From positions 6,767,750 through 6,831,749 of the forward strand of contig NZ_CM007717.1 of the NCBI RefSeq assembly GCF_002019855.1: a stretch of DNA of 64,000 nt, read 5' to 3'. Below, one piece after another: positions 43,549 to 51,921 of the stretch. The notes under the pieces are model-generated. The model saw nothing but the letters and a program-made list of their open reading frames with translations. It did no database searches and had not been told where the DNA came from. Both the position numbers and the translations under genes were made by a program. The number at the start of each line of letters is the position of its first letter. The first letter of the stretch is position 1. Source of the stretch: Streptomyces antibioticus. Its GTDB lineage: Bacteria; Actinomycetota; Actinomycetes; Streptomycetales; Streptomycetaceae.

Positions 43549-44828
43549 GCACGCCCGCCCGGGCCGAGGGCCCACCCGCCGCACACGCTCACGCCGCTGG
43601 CCCGCCCGCCGCACACGGTCACGCCGTCCGCCGTCAGCGGCACGACTCCGGCGAACGGCCGTTCATCGTCATCTGGGAGTCCACCCGCGCCTGCCCACTG
43701 GCCTGTCTGCACTGCCGCGCCGAGGCCGTCCCCGACCGCGACCCGCGCGAGTTGGACACCGCCGCCGCCCGCGACCTGCTGCGCCAGGTGGCCGCCTTCG
43801 GGCACCCCGCACCGCTGTTCGTGATCACCGGCGGCGACCCGTTCCAGCGCCCCGACCTGACCGAACTCGTCGCGTACGGCAAGGAGATCGGCGTCCGGGT
43901 CGCGGTCTCCCCGTCCGGCACCCCGACCCTCACCGCGCGGCGCCTGCGGGAACTGCACACGGCGGGCGCCGTCGGACTCTCCCTGAGCCTGGACGGCTCC
44001 ACCGCCGCGATCCACGACACCTTCCGCGGCGTGCCAGGGGTGTTCCGCTGGACCCTGGACGCCTGGGACGCGGCCCGCGCACTCGGCATGAAGGTGCAGA
44101 TCAACACCACGGTGACCCGGCACAACCTGCACGACCTCCCCGACATCGTGCGCCTGGTCGCCGACCACGGGGCGATGCTGTGGAGCGCCTTCTTCCTGGT
44201 GCCCACCGGCCGCGGCCGCGGACTCGGCGCCCTCACCCCGGGCGAGGTGGAGGACGTCCTCAACTTCGTGCACGACGTGGGCCTGACCGTGCCCGCCAAG
44301 ACCACCGAGGCCCACCACTTCCGCCGCGTCGCCCTGCAACGCCATGTCCTCGCCGCCACCGGCGACGACCATGCGACGGTCCTCGGACTCGGCCCGCTGT
44401 ACCGCGAACTGTCCGAGCGGGCGGCCGAGTTGGGGCTGAACTCTGAGGCGCGCCAAGTGCGGAGGGTGCGGCGCCCGCCGCTGGACGTCAACGCGGGCCG
44501 CGGCTTCGTCTTCGTCTCGCACACCGGCACCGTGCACCCCAGCGGCTTCCTGCCGCTCGGCGCCGGAAGCGTCCGCGAGACACCGCTGACCGAGATCTAC
44601 CGCGCCTCGGAGCTGTTCAACGGGCTGCGGGACGCCGACCGGCTGGGCGGCCGGTGCGGCGCGTGCGAGTTCCGCCGGGTCTGCGGCGGCTCCCGCTCCC
44701 GCGCGTACGGCGTCACCGGCGACCCGTACGCCGAGGAACCGTGGTGCGGATACGTCCCCGGCTCCTTCCCCCGCCGCCGGGAACTGGCCGCGCTGCTGGA
44801 GGAAAGCCGTGCACGACAAGGAAGTTGA
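43545..44828 (+). CDS. radical SAM/SPASM-domain protein
   Basis: 427 residues. The radical SAM cluster motif is C50-x3-C54-x2-C57 (STRACPLACLHCRAEA), GGDPFQRPDL is the SAM-binding GGE-like motif, and a C-terminal SPASM-type cluster is CGACEFRRVCGGSRSRAY..PWCGY. The layout resembles NirJ/AhbD/PqqE proteins that modify hemes or peptides. The N terminus has a His-rich duplicated PPAAHAHAAG. It overlaps the nitrite reductase gene by 20 bp and so is made with it, suggesting a role in maturation of the nitrite-reducing system or its heme/peptide partner. Confidence 0.88.
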   Translation: MSTPARAEGPPAAHAHAAGPPAAHGHAVRRQRHDSGERPFIVIWESTRACPLACLHCRAEAVPDRDPRELDTAAARDLLRQVAAFGHPAPLFVITGGDPFQRPDLTELVAYGKEIGVRVAVSPSGTPTLTARRLRELHTAGAVGLSLSLDGSTAAIHDTFRGVPGVFRWTLDAWDAARALGMKVQINTTVTRHNLHDLPDIVRLVADHGAMLWSAFFLVPTGRGRGLGALTPGEVEDVLNFVHDVGLTVPAKTTEAHHFRRVALQRHVLAATGDDHATVLGLGPLYRELSERAAELGLNSEARQVRRVRRPPLDVNAGRGFVFVSHTGTVHPSGFLPLGAGSVRETPLTEIYRASELFNGLRDADRLGGRCGACEFRRVCGGSRSRAYGVTGDPYAEEPWCGYVPGSFPRRRELAALLEESRARQGS

Positions 44829-47451
44829 CGGTACATCAGTTCATGAGGGCGACCGTCCGCCCAGCAGGTTCAAGGCGTCCGGCCCGCGCCGCCGTCACTT
44901 GGCCGCCCACGGTCTGGTCGCGGCCTGGGTGGTGCTCGCGCTGCTGGCGGCGAGCGTTCAGCAGACCCTGCCCGCGGGCCGCTGGCTGGCCGTCCATCTG
45001 TTCCTGGTCGGCGCCGCCACCACCGCCGTCGTGGTGTGGAGCGAGCACTTCGCCGTCGCCATGCTGCACGCCCGGCTGCCGGACCGGCGCTGGAGCAACA
45101 CCCGGCTGGCCGCCGTCAATCTCGGCGCCGTGGGCGTCCTCACCGGGATGTGGGCCGACCGGCCGCTCCTGCTCGGTGCCGGGTCCGCCCTGCTGATCGC
45201 CGCGATCACCGCGCACCTCGTCGTCCTCGTCCGCCTGGGCCGGGGCGCGCTGGGCGGACGGCTCGCCCCGATCGCCGACTACTACCGGGCCGCCGCGGCG
45301 GCGCTGATCGTCGGCGCGGTGCTGGGCTGGCTGCTCGCCACCGGCAGGGGCGGCCCGCAGCACTACGCCGGACTGAAGCTGGCCCATGTGCACGCCACCC
45401 TCCTCGGCTGGATCGGACTGCCCGTGCTGGGCACCCTGTTCATGCTCTGGCCCACCGTGCTCGGCGTCCGGATGGCCGAGCGCACCACCGTCCTGGCGCG
45501 CCGGGTGCTGATCCTGACCGGGGGCGGCCTGCTGATCGCCGTGGCCGGGCTCGCCGCCGGGTGGCGCCCCGGCGCCGTGGCCGGTGTCGCCGGATACGCG
45601 GCCGGTGTCGCCCTCGCCGCCCGACTCCTCGCCCGGACGGTCCGCCGACGGCCCGCGATCTCGGCGGCCGCCGCCTGGACACTGGCCGCCGCCCTGGGCT
45701 GGACGCTGGCCGGCGTGGTCGCGGACCTGGTCCTCCTGGCCGTACGACCGCTCGACGCACTGCGGGACACCGGGGCGCTGCTCCCCGTCCTGCTCGTCGG
45801 GCTGGTCGCGCAGGTGCTGATCGGGGCCCTCACCTATCTGCTGCCCATCGTGCTCGCCACCGGCCCCAAGGAGCGGGCCGCCCTGCGGGCCGTGCTCGAA
45901 CGGGCCTGGGTGCCCCGCCTCGTCCTCCTCAACCTCGGCGTCGCCCTGCTCGCCCTCCCGCTGCCCGCCCCGGCCGGAACCGTCGGCGCGGTGTCCGCCG
46001 GGGCGGGTGCGGCCGCCTTCCTCGCGCTGGTCGTGCGCGTCCTGCTCCGCAGCGGACGGGGCCTTCTCCGGGACGCGGGTGAACAGGCCGCAGCGGCGGC
46101 ACGGCGTTCCCCCCTCTGGGGCACGGCCGCGGGCGCCGTCGTCATCGTGCTGGCCGTGCTCGTGGCCAACAGCGGCGGCGACACCGGTGGCGGCACCGGC
46201 GGCACGACGAACGCCGCGGGAACGGCCGGCCCCGGCGCCGGAACCACCCGCACGGTCGCCGTCACCCTCGCCGGCATGCGCATCCGGCCCGCCCGGATCG
46301 AGGTCGCCGCGGGCACCGCGCTCCGGCTGAAGGTCACCAACACCGACACCCAGCGCCACGACCTCAAGATCGAGGACGGCCCCGCCACCCCGATGCTCGG
46401 CAGGAACGACACCCGCGTGCTCGACCTCGGCCCGGTCACCGCCGACCGCGAGGCGTGGTGCACCCTGCCGGGCCACCGGGCCGCCGGGATGACCATGGAC
46501 ATCGTCGTGAAGGACGGCACGACCGGCGGCGGACACGCGGGCCACACCACGGCCGCCACCGCGGACGAGGACGGCCGCGGCCCGGACCTCTCCGCCGACT
46601 TCTCCACCGGCTTCCGGGCCCGCGACGCAGCCCTGGCCCCCGTCCCCGGCGGCACGGTCCACAAGGTCGAACTGCGCGCCGTACAGCGCACGGTCGAGGT
46701 CGCCCCGGGGGTACGGCAGCGGATGTGGACCTTCGGCGGCACCGCACCGGGCCCCACCCTGCACGGCCGCGTCGGCGACGTCTTCGAGGTCACTCTCGTC
46801 AACGACGACGCGGCGATGGGCCACGGCATCGACTTCCACGCCGGCTCCCTCGCCCCCGACCGGCCCATGCGCACCCTCCGGCCCGGCGAGCGCCTGGTCT
46901 ACCGGTTCCGCGCCGAGCGCGCCGGGGCCTGGCTCTACCACTGCTCCACCGCACCGATGCTCCAGCACCTCGGCAACGGCATGTACGGCGCCGTCGTCAT
47001 CGACCCGCCCGGCCTGGCGAAGGCCGACCACACCTACGTCCTGGTCTCCTCGCAGCTCTATCTCGGCACGCCCGGCAGCACGGCCCAGGTGGCGAGGATG
47101 CGCCGGAACACCCCCGACGCCTGGGTGTTCAACGGCGTGGCCGGCCAGTACGCCCAACGGCCCCTGAAGGTGAGGGCCGGTGAACGGGCCCGCTTCTGGG
47201 TCGTCGCCGCCGGGCCCTCCGACGGGATCGCCTTCCACATCGTCGGCACCGTCTTCGACACCGTGTACAAGGAGGGCGCCTACCTGCTGCAACCGGATGC
47301 GGCGGGCGGCTCGCAGGTGCTGGACCTGGCCGCGGCGCAGGGCGGGTTCGTCGAGACGACGTTCCCCGAGGCCGGCCACTACGCGTTCGTCGACCACGAC
47401 ATGCGGCACGCCGAGGCGGGAGCGCACGGCACGGTGGAGGTGACGGACTGA
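44809..47451 (+). CDS. nirK: NirK-type copper nitrite reductase fused to a cupredoxin and a polytopic membrane domain
   Basis: 880 residues from GTG 44809 (GGAGGA upstream). Residues 28-455 hold about ten membrane helices including LKLAHVHATLLGWIGLPVLG, reminiscent of heme-copper oxidase/NnrS-like proteins. A Gly/Thr linker leads to a cupredoxin (480-570) with type-1 copper ligands His517, Cys551, His556, Met561. A CuNIR follows (600-880): His672, Asp675, His677 (HGIDFH); His711, Cys712, His720, Met725; His810 (FHIVG); and His863 (VDHD). These match all type-1, type-2 and catalytic residues of NirK. It reduces nitrite to NO outside the membrane, probably with its own cupredoxin as donor. Confidence 0.88.
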   Translation: MHDKEVDGTSVHEGDRPPSRFKASGPRRRHLAAHGLVAAWVVLALLAASVQQTLPAGRWLAVHLFLVGAATTAVVVWSEHFAVAMLHARLPDRRWSNTRLAAVNLGAVGVLTGMWADRPLLLGAGSALLIAAITAHLVVLVRLGRGALGGRLAPIADYYRAAAAALIVGAVLGWLLATGRGGPQHYAGLKLAHVHATLLGWIGLPVLGTLFMLWPTVLGVRMAERTTVLARRVLILTGGGLLIAVAGLAAGWRPGAVAGVAGYAAGVALAARLLARTVRRRPAISAAAAWTLAAALGWTLAGVVADLVLLAVRPLDALRDTGALLPVLLVGLVAQVLIGALTYLLPIVLATGPKERAALRAVLERAWVPRLVLLNLGVALLALPLPAPAGTVGAVSAGAGAAAFLALVVRVLLRSGRGLLRDAGEQAAAAARRSPLWGTAAGAVVIVLAVLVANSGGDTGGGTGGTTNAAGTAGPGAGTTRTVAVTLAGMRIRPARIEVAAGTALRLKVTNTDTQRHDLKIEDGPATPMLGRNDTRVLDLGPVTADREAWCTLPGHRAAGMTMDIVVKDGTTGGGHAGHTTAATADEDGRGPDLSADFSTGFRARDAALAPVPGGTVHKVELRAVQRTVEVAPGVRQRMWTFGGTAPGPTLHGRVGDVFEVTLVNDDAAMGHGIDFHAGSLAPDRPMRTLRPGERLVYRFRAERAGAWLYHCSTAPMLQHLGNGMYGAVVIDPPGLAKADHTYVLVSSQLYLGTPGSTAQVARMRRNTPDAWVFNGVAGQYAQRPLKVRAGERARFWVVAAGPSDGIAFHIVGTVFDTVYKEGAYLLQPDAAGGSQVLDLAAAQGGFVETTFPEAGHYAFVDHDMRHAEAGAHGTVEVTD

Positions 47452-47897
47452 TGGACACCGTCGGCTGGTGGTCCGTGGTGCGCTTCGCGCATGTGGCCGG
47501 GGCGGCGCTGTGGGTGGGCGGCCAACTGGCGCTCACCCTGGTCGTCCTGCCGCTGGCCCGCCGTCTGCTCGCCCCGGAGGCCAAGGACGCCTTCACCGCG
47601 GCGGCCGGCCGCCGGTTCGGGATGCTGACCGGCGCGGTGTTCCTGCCCGTGCAGCTCGCCACGGGCTGGGCCATGGCCTGGCACCGGGGCGTCACCTGGG
47701 CGTCCCTGGCCGAACCCGGCTACGGCCGCACCCTCGCGACCAAACTCGCCCTCTTCGTCCTGGTCATGCTCGCCGCGGCCGCCCATGGCGTCGCCCACGC
47801 CAGGAACCGCCCCGACCTGGCCCGCGCCCTGGCCGTCGTCTCCCTGATGGGCTCCCTCGGCATCGTCCTGCTGGCAACGGCCCTGCCGACGACGTGA
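47451..47897 (+). CDS. CopD/DUF2269-like small membrane protein
   Basis: 148 residues with four predicted helices. VVRFAHVAGAALWVGGQLALTLVVLP and KLALFVLVMLAAAAHGVAHARN resemble CopD-like proteins, with His residues that could bind copper or heme. The ATG overlaps the nitrite reductase stop (TGATG), so it belongs to that operon and may help supply copper or anchor the reductase. Confidence 0.8.
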   Translation: MDTVGWWSVVRFAHVAGAALWVGGQLALTLVVLPLARRLLAPEAKDAFTAAAGRRFGMLTGAVFLPVQLATGWAMAWHRGVTWASLAEPGYGRTLATKLALFVLVMLAAAAHGVAHARNRPDLARALAVVSLMGSLGIVLLATALPTT

Positions 47898-47941
47898 CTT
47901 GTGCGCCCGGGGCCCGCCCGGCGCCCGCCCGGGGCCCCCGG

Positions 47942-48055
47942 CCTCCCGGCCTCCCGGCCCCCGGCCTCCCGGCCCCCGGCCTCCCGGCCCCCGGCCTCCC
48001 GGCCTCCCGGCCTCCCGGCCCCCGGCCTCCCGGCCCCCGGCCTCCCGGCCTCCCG
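47942..48055. repeat. binary tandem array of CCTCCCGG (A) and CCCCCGG (B) units
   Basis: Fourteen complete units and one partial follow without interruption in the order A A B A B A B A A A B A B A (A). The minus strand has runs of G3-G5 every 7-8 bases and could form G-quadruplexes. It fills most of the 322-bp gap between the nitrite reductase operon and the third nitroreductase gene; the rest holds a palindromic box at 48121 and a ribosome binding site. Confidence 0.9.
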
Positions 48056-48120
48056 CCCGTGCGACCCCCCGGCCCGCGCGGCCAGGAGACCGGCCCCAGG
48101 ACCTCCCTCCCCTCGAACTG

Positions 48121-48136
48121 AGGCCGGATGGCCCCT
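48121..48136. promoter_or_regulatory. candidate regulator box AGGCCGGATGGCCCCT
   Basis: An imperfect palindrome (AGGCC-GGAT-GGCCCCT) 84 bp before the nitroreductase start, with the same block spacing as the sites at 28778 and 49678. A GGCCCC-GGGGCC hairpin overlaps its right side. Confidence 0.4.
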
Positions 48137-48219
48137 CTCCGGGGCCGGTCAACCCTCCTCCGGACGGCGCGCGCGGCGCAGAGTTGACGGAACGGAGGGA
48201 CATCGGTGAAGGAGCCGTC

Positions 48220-49197
48220 ATGCAGAGCCGTGAAGTCGACGCCCCGGCGGTTCAGACCCTGCTGGCCGCCGCGGTGGCCGCGCCGTCGATCCACAACACG
48301 CAGCCCTGGCGGTTCGGCCTGGACCCGGACAGCAGGTCGATCCTGGTCCGCGTCGACCGGCGGCGGCCGCTGCCGATGACCGATCCGCAGGCCCGCGCCC
48401 AGTACCTGTCGGTGGGGGCCGCCGTCTTCAACCTGCGGGTCGCCGCCGAGCACCTCGGCTGGGAGCCCCTCGTCCGGCTGCGGCCCGCCGAGGACGATCC
48501 CGACCTGCTGGCCACCGTGCAGCTCACCGGGCCCGTCGCCGGACCCTCGGCCCTGCGCGATCCGCGCGAGCTGTACGGGGCGATCGAGCGGCGCCGCACC
48601 AGCCGGATGCCGTTCACGGGCCGTACCGTGCCGGACCCGGTCGTGATGGAGATGACCGGCGCGGCCCGCGCCGAGGGCGCCCATCTCGACGTCCCCGACA
48701 TCGTCACGACCCGCCGTCTGCTGCGTCTGACGGCGGCCGCCGAGTCCCGCAACGCCGTCCACCCGGCCCGTACGGCCGAGGTGCGCACCTGGCTCACCGC
48801 CCCCGGCACGGCCGCCCCCTACGGCGTCCCCCTGACGGCCCTGGGCCCGCGGGACGCCTCCGGACGGGTCCCGGTGCGCGACTTCACCGGCGCGCCGCCC
48901 GCACCCCAGCTCCCCACCCTGCGCTTCGAACGCCACGTCCAGCTCGCGCTGCTGTGGACGAACCACGACCGGCGGGAGGACTGGCTGCGCGCGGGACAGG
49001 CGCTGGAGCGCGTGCTGCTCACGGCGACCGCGCACGGCGTACGGACCTCGATGCTGCACCAGGCCATGGAATGGCCGGACCTGCGGCAGGCGATGGCCGG
49101 ATCGAGGCGGCGCTGCCACCCCCAGTTGCTGATCCGCTTCGGCTACGGCCCGGACGGCGCCCGCACCCCCCGCGCGACGGCGGACGAGGCGCCGTGA
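48220..49197 (+). CDS. Acg-type nitroreductase-family protein
   Basis: 325 residues from ATG 48220, AAGGAG six nt upstream. LLAAAVAAPSIHNTQPWRFGLD, RRRTSRMPFTGRTVP, VPVRDFTGAP and EDWLRAGQALERVLLTATAHGVRTSMLHQAMEWPDLRQ place it with the genes at 30.1 and 32.9 kb; it is closest to the 30.1 kb copy. Probably an FMN-binding dormancy protein. Confidence 0.9.
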   Translation: MQSREVDAPAVQTLLAAAVAAPSIHNTQPWRFGLDPDSRSILVRVDRRRPLPMTDPQARAQYLSVGAAVFNLRVAAEHLGWEPLVRLRPAEDDPDLLATVQLTGPVAGPSALRDPRELYGAIERRRTSRMPFTGRTVPDPVVMEMTGAARAEGAHLDVPDIVTTRRLLRLTAAAESRNAVHPARTAEVRTWLTAPGTAAPYGVPLTALGPRDASGRVPVRDFTGAPPAPQLPTLRFERHVQLALLWTNHDRREDWLRAGQALERVLLTATAHGVRTSMLHQAMEWPDLRQAMAGSRRRCHPQLLIRFGYGPDGARTPRATADEAP

Positions 49198-49227
49198 GCC
49201 GCCGTCACACCGCAGGGCGCGCTCGGC

Positions 49228-49650
49228 TCAGGGCGTGCTCAGCCCGCCGTTGAGTTCGCGCCCCGTGACCATCTCGGACTCGATCCGCACGAACACCACG
49301 TCCCGCAGCGGCATCCAGGAGGTGGGCCCGGTCTGCGTCAGCCGTTCGTGCTCGGCCCGGTCCGTGACCACGCCCGCCCGCCCGGTGACGACGACACTCC
49401 ACCCGGACCGGGTCGCCGCGTTGAACTCGTCCGCCTCGAAGGCGACCACGACACCGTCGATGGCGCGTACGAGGTCCGAGCCCGGCGAGGTGCACAGCAG
49501 CACGGAGGCGTCCGTGTCCAGCGAGAAGTTGATGGGCAGCACCGCCGGCAGGGCCTGCCGGGTGTACACCACGCGGCCGACCGGCACCTTGGCCAGCATG
49601 CGCAGGCACTCCTGCCGGTCGAGTGCGCGAAAGCCGTCTGTCGGGAACAT
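49228..49650 (-). CDS. pyridoxamine 5'-phosphate oxidase (PPOX)-family flavin protein
   Basis: 140 residues of split-barrel FMN/F420-binding type: RMLAKVPVGRVVYTRQALPAVLPINFSLD, DSVLLCTSPGSDLVRAIDGVVVAFEADEF (with small changes), WSVVVTGRAGVVTD. Similar small proteins (Rv2004/Rv3129 class) are in mycobacterial DosR regulons. Divergent from narK with a 30-bp palindrome 28 bp upstream. Confidence 0.87.
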   Translation of the reverse strand: MFPTDGFRALDRQECLRMLAKVPVGRVVYTRQALPAVLPINFSLDTDASVLLCTSPGSDLVRAIDGVVVAFEADEFNAATRSGWSVVVTGRAGVVTDRAEHERLTQTGPTSWMPLRDVVFVRIESEMVTGRELNGGLSTP

Positions 49651-49677
49651 CGTCCCATCGTCCCTGGTGGGCGCGGC

Positions 49678-49707
49678 CCGGGGTAGGGCCGACCGGCCCT
49701 ACCCCGG
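49678..49707. promoter_or_regulatory. 30-bp near-perfect palindrome centred on GGGCCGACCGGCCC
   Basis: Fourteen-bp arms (49678-49691 and 49694-49707) flank a 2-bp centre AC. The inner block TAGGGCCG-AC-CGGCCCTA has the same spacing as the 28778 box. It lies 28 bp upstream of the PPOX gene and 211 bp upstream of narK, the strongest palindrome in the island; candidate high-affinity site of the DevR-like regulator. Confidence 0.6.
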
Positions 49708-49917
49708 TGGCGTGCGCGGAGCGGCCGGGGCGCCCCGGGGAGACGATGGTGGGGGAGGGACGCACGGGGTCGTCGGAGGGGGCCCGTCCGTCCCCCGGCA
49801 GGGACTCATGGCCCATGCCGCCCGCACGTCCGGATGCGGACAGTGAGTACACGATGCCGTCGGGCGTCGTACCACCGCGCAGAGGCAGCCGAGGCAGCCG
49901 AGAAAAGGACGGACACC

Positions 49918-51201
49918 ATGGTCCAGCCGTCGAAGTCGAAGAGCGGCAGCTCACCGTCGGGCGCCCCGGTGCCCGGCCGGGCCTGGCTGATGCTGGCCCT
50001 GGCCACGATCGGTTTCGCCGTCAACTTCTGGGCCTGGGCGCTGCTGAGCCCGCTCGGCCCGCGCTTCAAGGACAGCCTCGACCTGTCGTCGTTCGAGCAG
50101 TCGCTGCTGGTCGCGGTGCCGGTCGTGGTCGGCTCCCTGGGCCGGATCCCGGTCGGGGCGCTGACCGACCGGTTCGGCGGCCGGATCATGTTCCCGATCG
50201 TCACGGCGGTCACCATCGTCCCGGTGCTCTACCTCGGTCTGGCCGGGCACTCCTCGCTCGCCGCCCTGCTGGCCGGCGGGTTCTTCCTCGGGGTCGGCGG
50301 CACCGCGTTCGCCGTCGGCGTGCCCTTCGTGAACGCCTGGTTCCCGCCGGAGCGGCGCGGCATGGCGATCGGCGTCTTCGGCGCCGGCATGGGCGGCACC
50401 GCGATCAGCGCCCTGACCACCGTGAAGCTGGTCGACGCGGGCAGCATGGCCACCCCGTTCGTGCTCACCGCCGTCCTGCTCGCCGTGTACGCGGTGGCCG
50501 CCGCCCTGCTGCTGCGGGACGCGCCCGGCCGGACCGTCCCGACCGAGCCCCTGGCCCGGCGGCTGGCCGCCACCGCCCGCCTGAGCATCACCTGGCAGGC
50601 GTCCGCGCTGTACGCGGTCGCGTTCGGCGGCTATGTCGCCTTCTCCGTCTACCTGCCCACCTACCTCAAGACCGGCTACGGGCTCACCCAGGCCGACGCC
50701 GCGAACCGCATGGCCGGGTTCGTGCTCCTGGCGGTGGCGATGCGCCCGATGGGCGGCTGGCTGTCGGACCGGCTGGGCCCGGTCCGGGTGCTGTCCGGCT
50801 CGCTCGCCGTGGTGGTGGCCGGTGCGGTGGCGCAGTCCTTCACCCCGGCGCTCGCCCCGGCCGGCACCCTCGCCTTCCTGGCCATGGCCGCCGCGCTGGG
50901 CGCGGGCAGCGGGGCGACCTTCGCCCTGGTGGCCCTGCTGACCCCGGCCAGCAAGGTCGGCTCGGTGACCGGTGTGGTCGGCGCCGCGGGCGGCCTCGGC
51001 GGCTTCCTCCCGCCGCTGGTGATGGGCTCCCTGTACGGCGCGTACGAGTCGTACGCGGTCGGTCTCGCCCTGCTCGCGGTCGTGGCCGCCGCCGCGCTGG
51101 TCTTCACCCTCACCCGGGTCCGCGCCGCCGTCGAGGGCGAGGACCGGGCGTCAGGACCCGGCCGGGGACAGCGCACCGGCACCGCGCACACCACCGTCTG
51201 A
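49918..51201 (+). CDS. narK: MFS nitrate/nitrite transporter
   Basis: 427 residues, 12 predicted helices. NarK/NasA family marks: FAVNFWAWALLSPLGPRFK near helix 1, GRIPVGALTDRFGGR (motif A), FNG-like segment GGFFLGVGGTAFAVGVPFVNAWFPPERRG, and MAGFVLLAVAMRPMGGWLSDRLG. It imports nitrate and/or exports nitrite. The ATG follows AAAGGA by nine nt. Placed ahead of hemerythrin and the second nar operon. Confidence 0.93.
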   Translation: MVQPSKSKSGSSPSGAPVPGRAWLMLALATIGFAVNFWAWALLSPLGPRFKDSLDLSSFEQSLLVAVPVVVGSLGRIPVGALTDRFGGRIMFPIVTAVTIVPVLYLGLAGHSSLAALLAGGFFLGVGGTAFAVGVPFVNAWFPPERRGMAIGVFGAGMGGTAISALTTVKLVDAGSMATPFVLTAVLLAVYAVAAALLLRDAPGRTVPTEPLARRLAATARLSITWQASALYAVAFGGYVAFSVYLPTYLKTGYGLTQADAANRMAGFVLLAVAMRPMGGWLSDRLGPVRVLSGSLAVVVAGAVAQSFTPALAPAGTLAFLAMAAALGAGSGATFALVALLTPASKVGSVTGVVGAAGGLGGFLPPLVMGSLYGAYESYAVGLALLAVVAAAALVFTLTRVRAAVEGEDRASGPGRGQRTGTAHTTV

Positions 51202-51236
51202 GCACCCCGGCCACCTGCCGAAGGAGGGGACCCCCG

Positions 51237-51713
51237 ATGTGCGAGTACTGCGGCTGCCAGTCCCTGGCGTCCATCGACGAGCTGACCCGCGAGCACGACG
51301 AGGTCGTCCGCCTGATCAGCCACCTCGGCCCCGCCCACCGCGCCGGTGACGTGGCCGGGATGGCCCGGGTCGCCCGGCGGATCGCCGCCGTGCTCGGCCC
51401 GCACACACAGGTCGAGGAGCACGGCCTGTTCCCGGTGATGGCCGAGGAGTTCCCCGAGCAGATCGCCGCCCTGGAGGCCGAACACCGGCGCGTCGAGGCG
51501 GTGCTCGCCGAGGCCGCGGACGGCGTCACCCCGGCGGACCCGGACTGGCCGCACCGGCTCCTCGCGACCATGGCGCTGCTGCGCGACCACATCCTCAAGG
51601 AGCAGGACGGCGTCTTCCCGGCCGCGCTCGCCGTCCTCGGCACCGAGGACTGGGAGGCGGTCGAGAAGGTCCGCGCCACGGCGGGCAGCCCCTTGTCCCG
51701 GACGGCTCCCTGA
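51237..51713 (+). CDS. hemerythrin-domain protein
   Basis: 158 residues. Starts MCEYCGCQSL (CxxCxC), then a four-helix HHE domain with REHDEVVRLISHL, LGPHTQVEEHGLFPVMAEEFP, LEAEHRRVEAVL and LLRDHILKEQDGVFPAAL; these His/Glu/Asp residues bind a di-iron centre. Such proteins sense or store oxygen or NO or repair iron-sulfur clusters. The GAAGGAGG site is 11 nt upstream. 35 bp after narK, so co-transcribed. Confidence 0.9.
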   Translation: MCEYCGCQSLASIDELTREHDEVVRLISHLGPAHRAGDVAGMARVARRIAAVLGPHTQVEEHGLFPVMAEEFPEQIAALEAEHRRVEAVLAEAADGVTPADPDWPHRLLATMALLRDHILKEQDGVFPAALAVLGTEDWEAVEKVRATAGSPLSRTAP

Positions 51714-51763
51714 CGCCGTACCTCCGCCGCCGGTCACGGCGCCGCGGAGACCCGCCGGGCCCA

Positions 51764-51786
51764 CCCGGCCGGCCCGTCCGGCCGGG
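51764..51786. terminator. 9-bp stem CCCGGCCGG / CCGGCCGGG after hemerythrin gene
   Basis: Perfect stem with loop CCCGT about 50 bp past the hemerythrin stop and before the promoter of the second nar operon; probable terminator of narK-hemerythrin. Confidence 0.6.
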
Positions 51787-51828
51787 CGGGCGCCCGCGCA
51801 CCGTGTTCTGCTGATCGTGGTACGACCG

Positions 51829-51859
51829 TTGACCTTCCCGGGGACGGCGGTCGTAGAGT
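51829..51859 (+). promoter_or_regulatory. promoter of second nar operon (TTGACC-N19-TAGAGT)
   Basis: TTGACC at 51829-51834 and TAGAGT at 51854-51859, followed by about 55 bp of leader before the GTG start of narG2. Closer to a housekeeping-sigma consensus than the narG1 promoter, hinting at different control. Confidence 0.55.
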
Positions 51860-51921
51860 CGTTCGCGGCCGGACTTGATCACGACTCGTACGGGCCCGCG
51901 CGCCCGGAACGGAGTGGCACG

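Noticed and set aside
47942..48055. CCTCCCGG/CCCCCGG array considered as CRISPR or phage attachment site
   Set aside because: Units are 7-8 bp with no spacers, and no integrase or tRNA is near.
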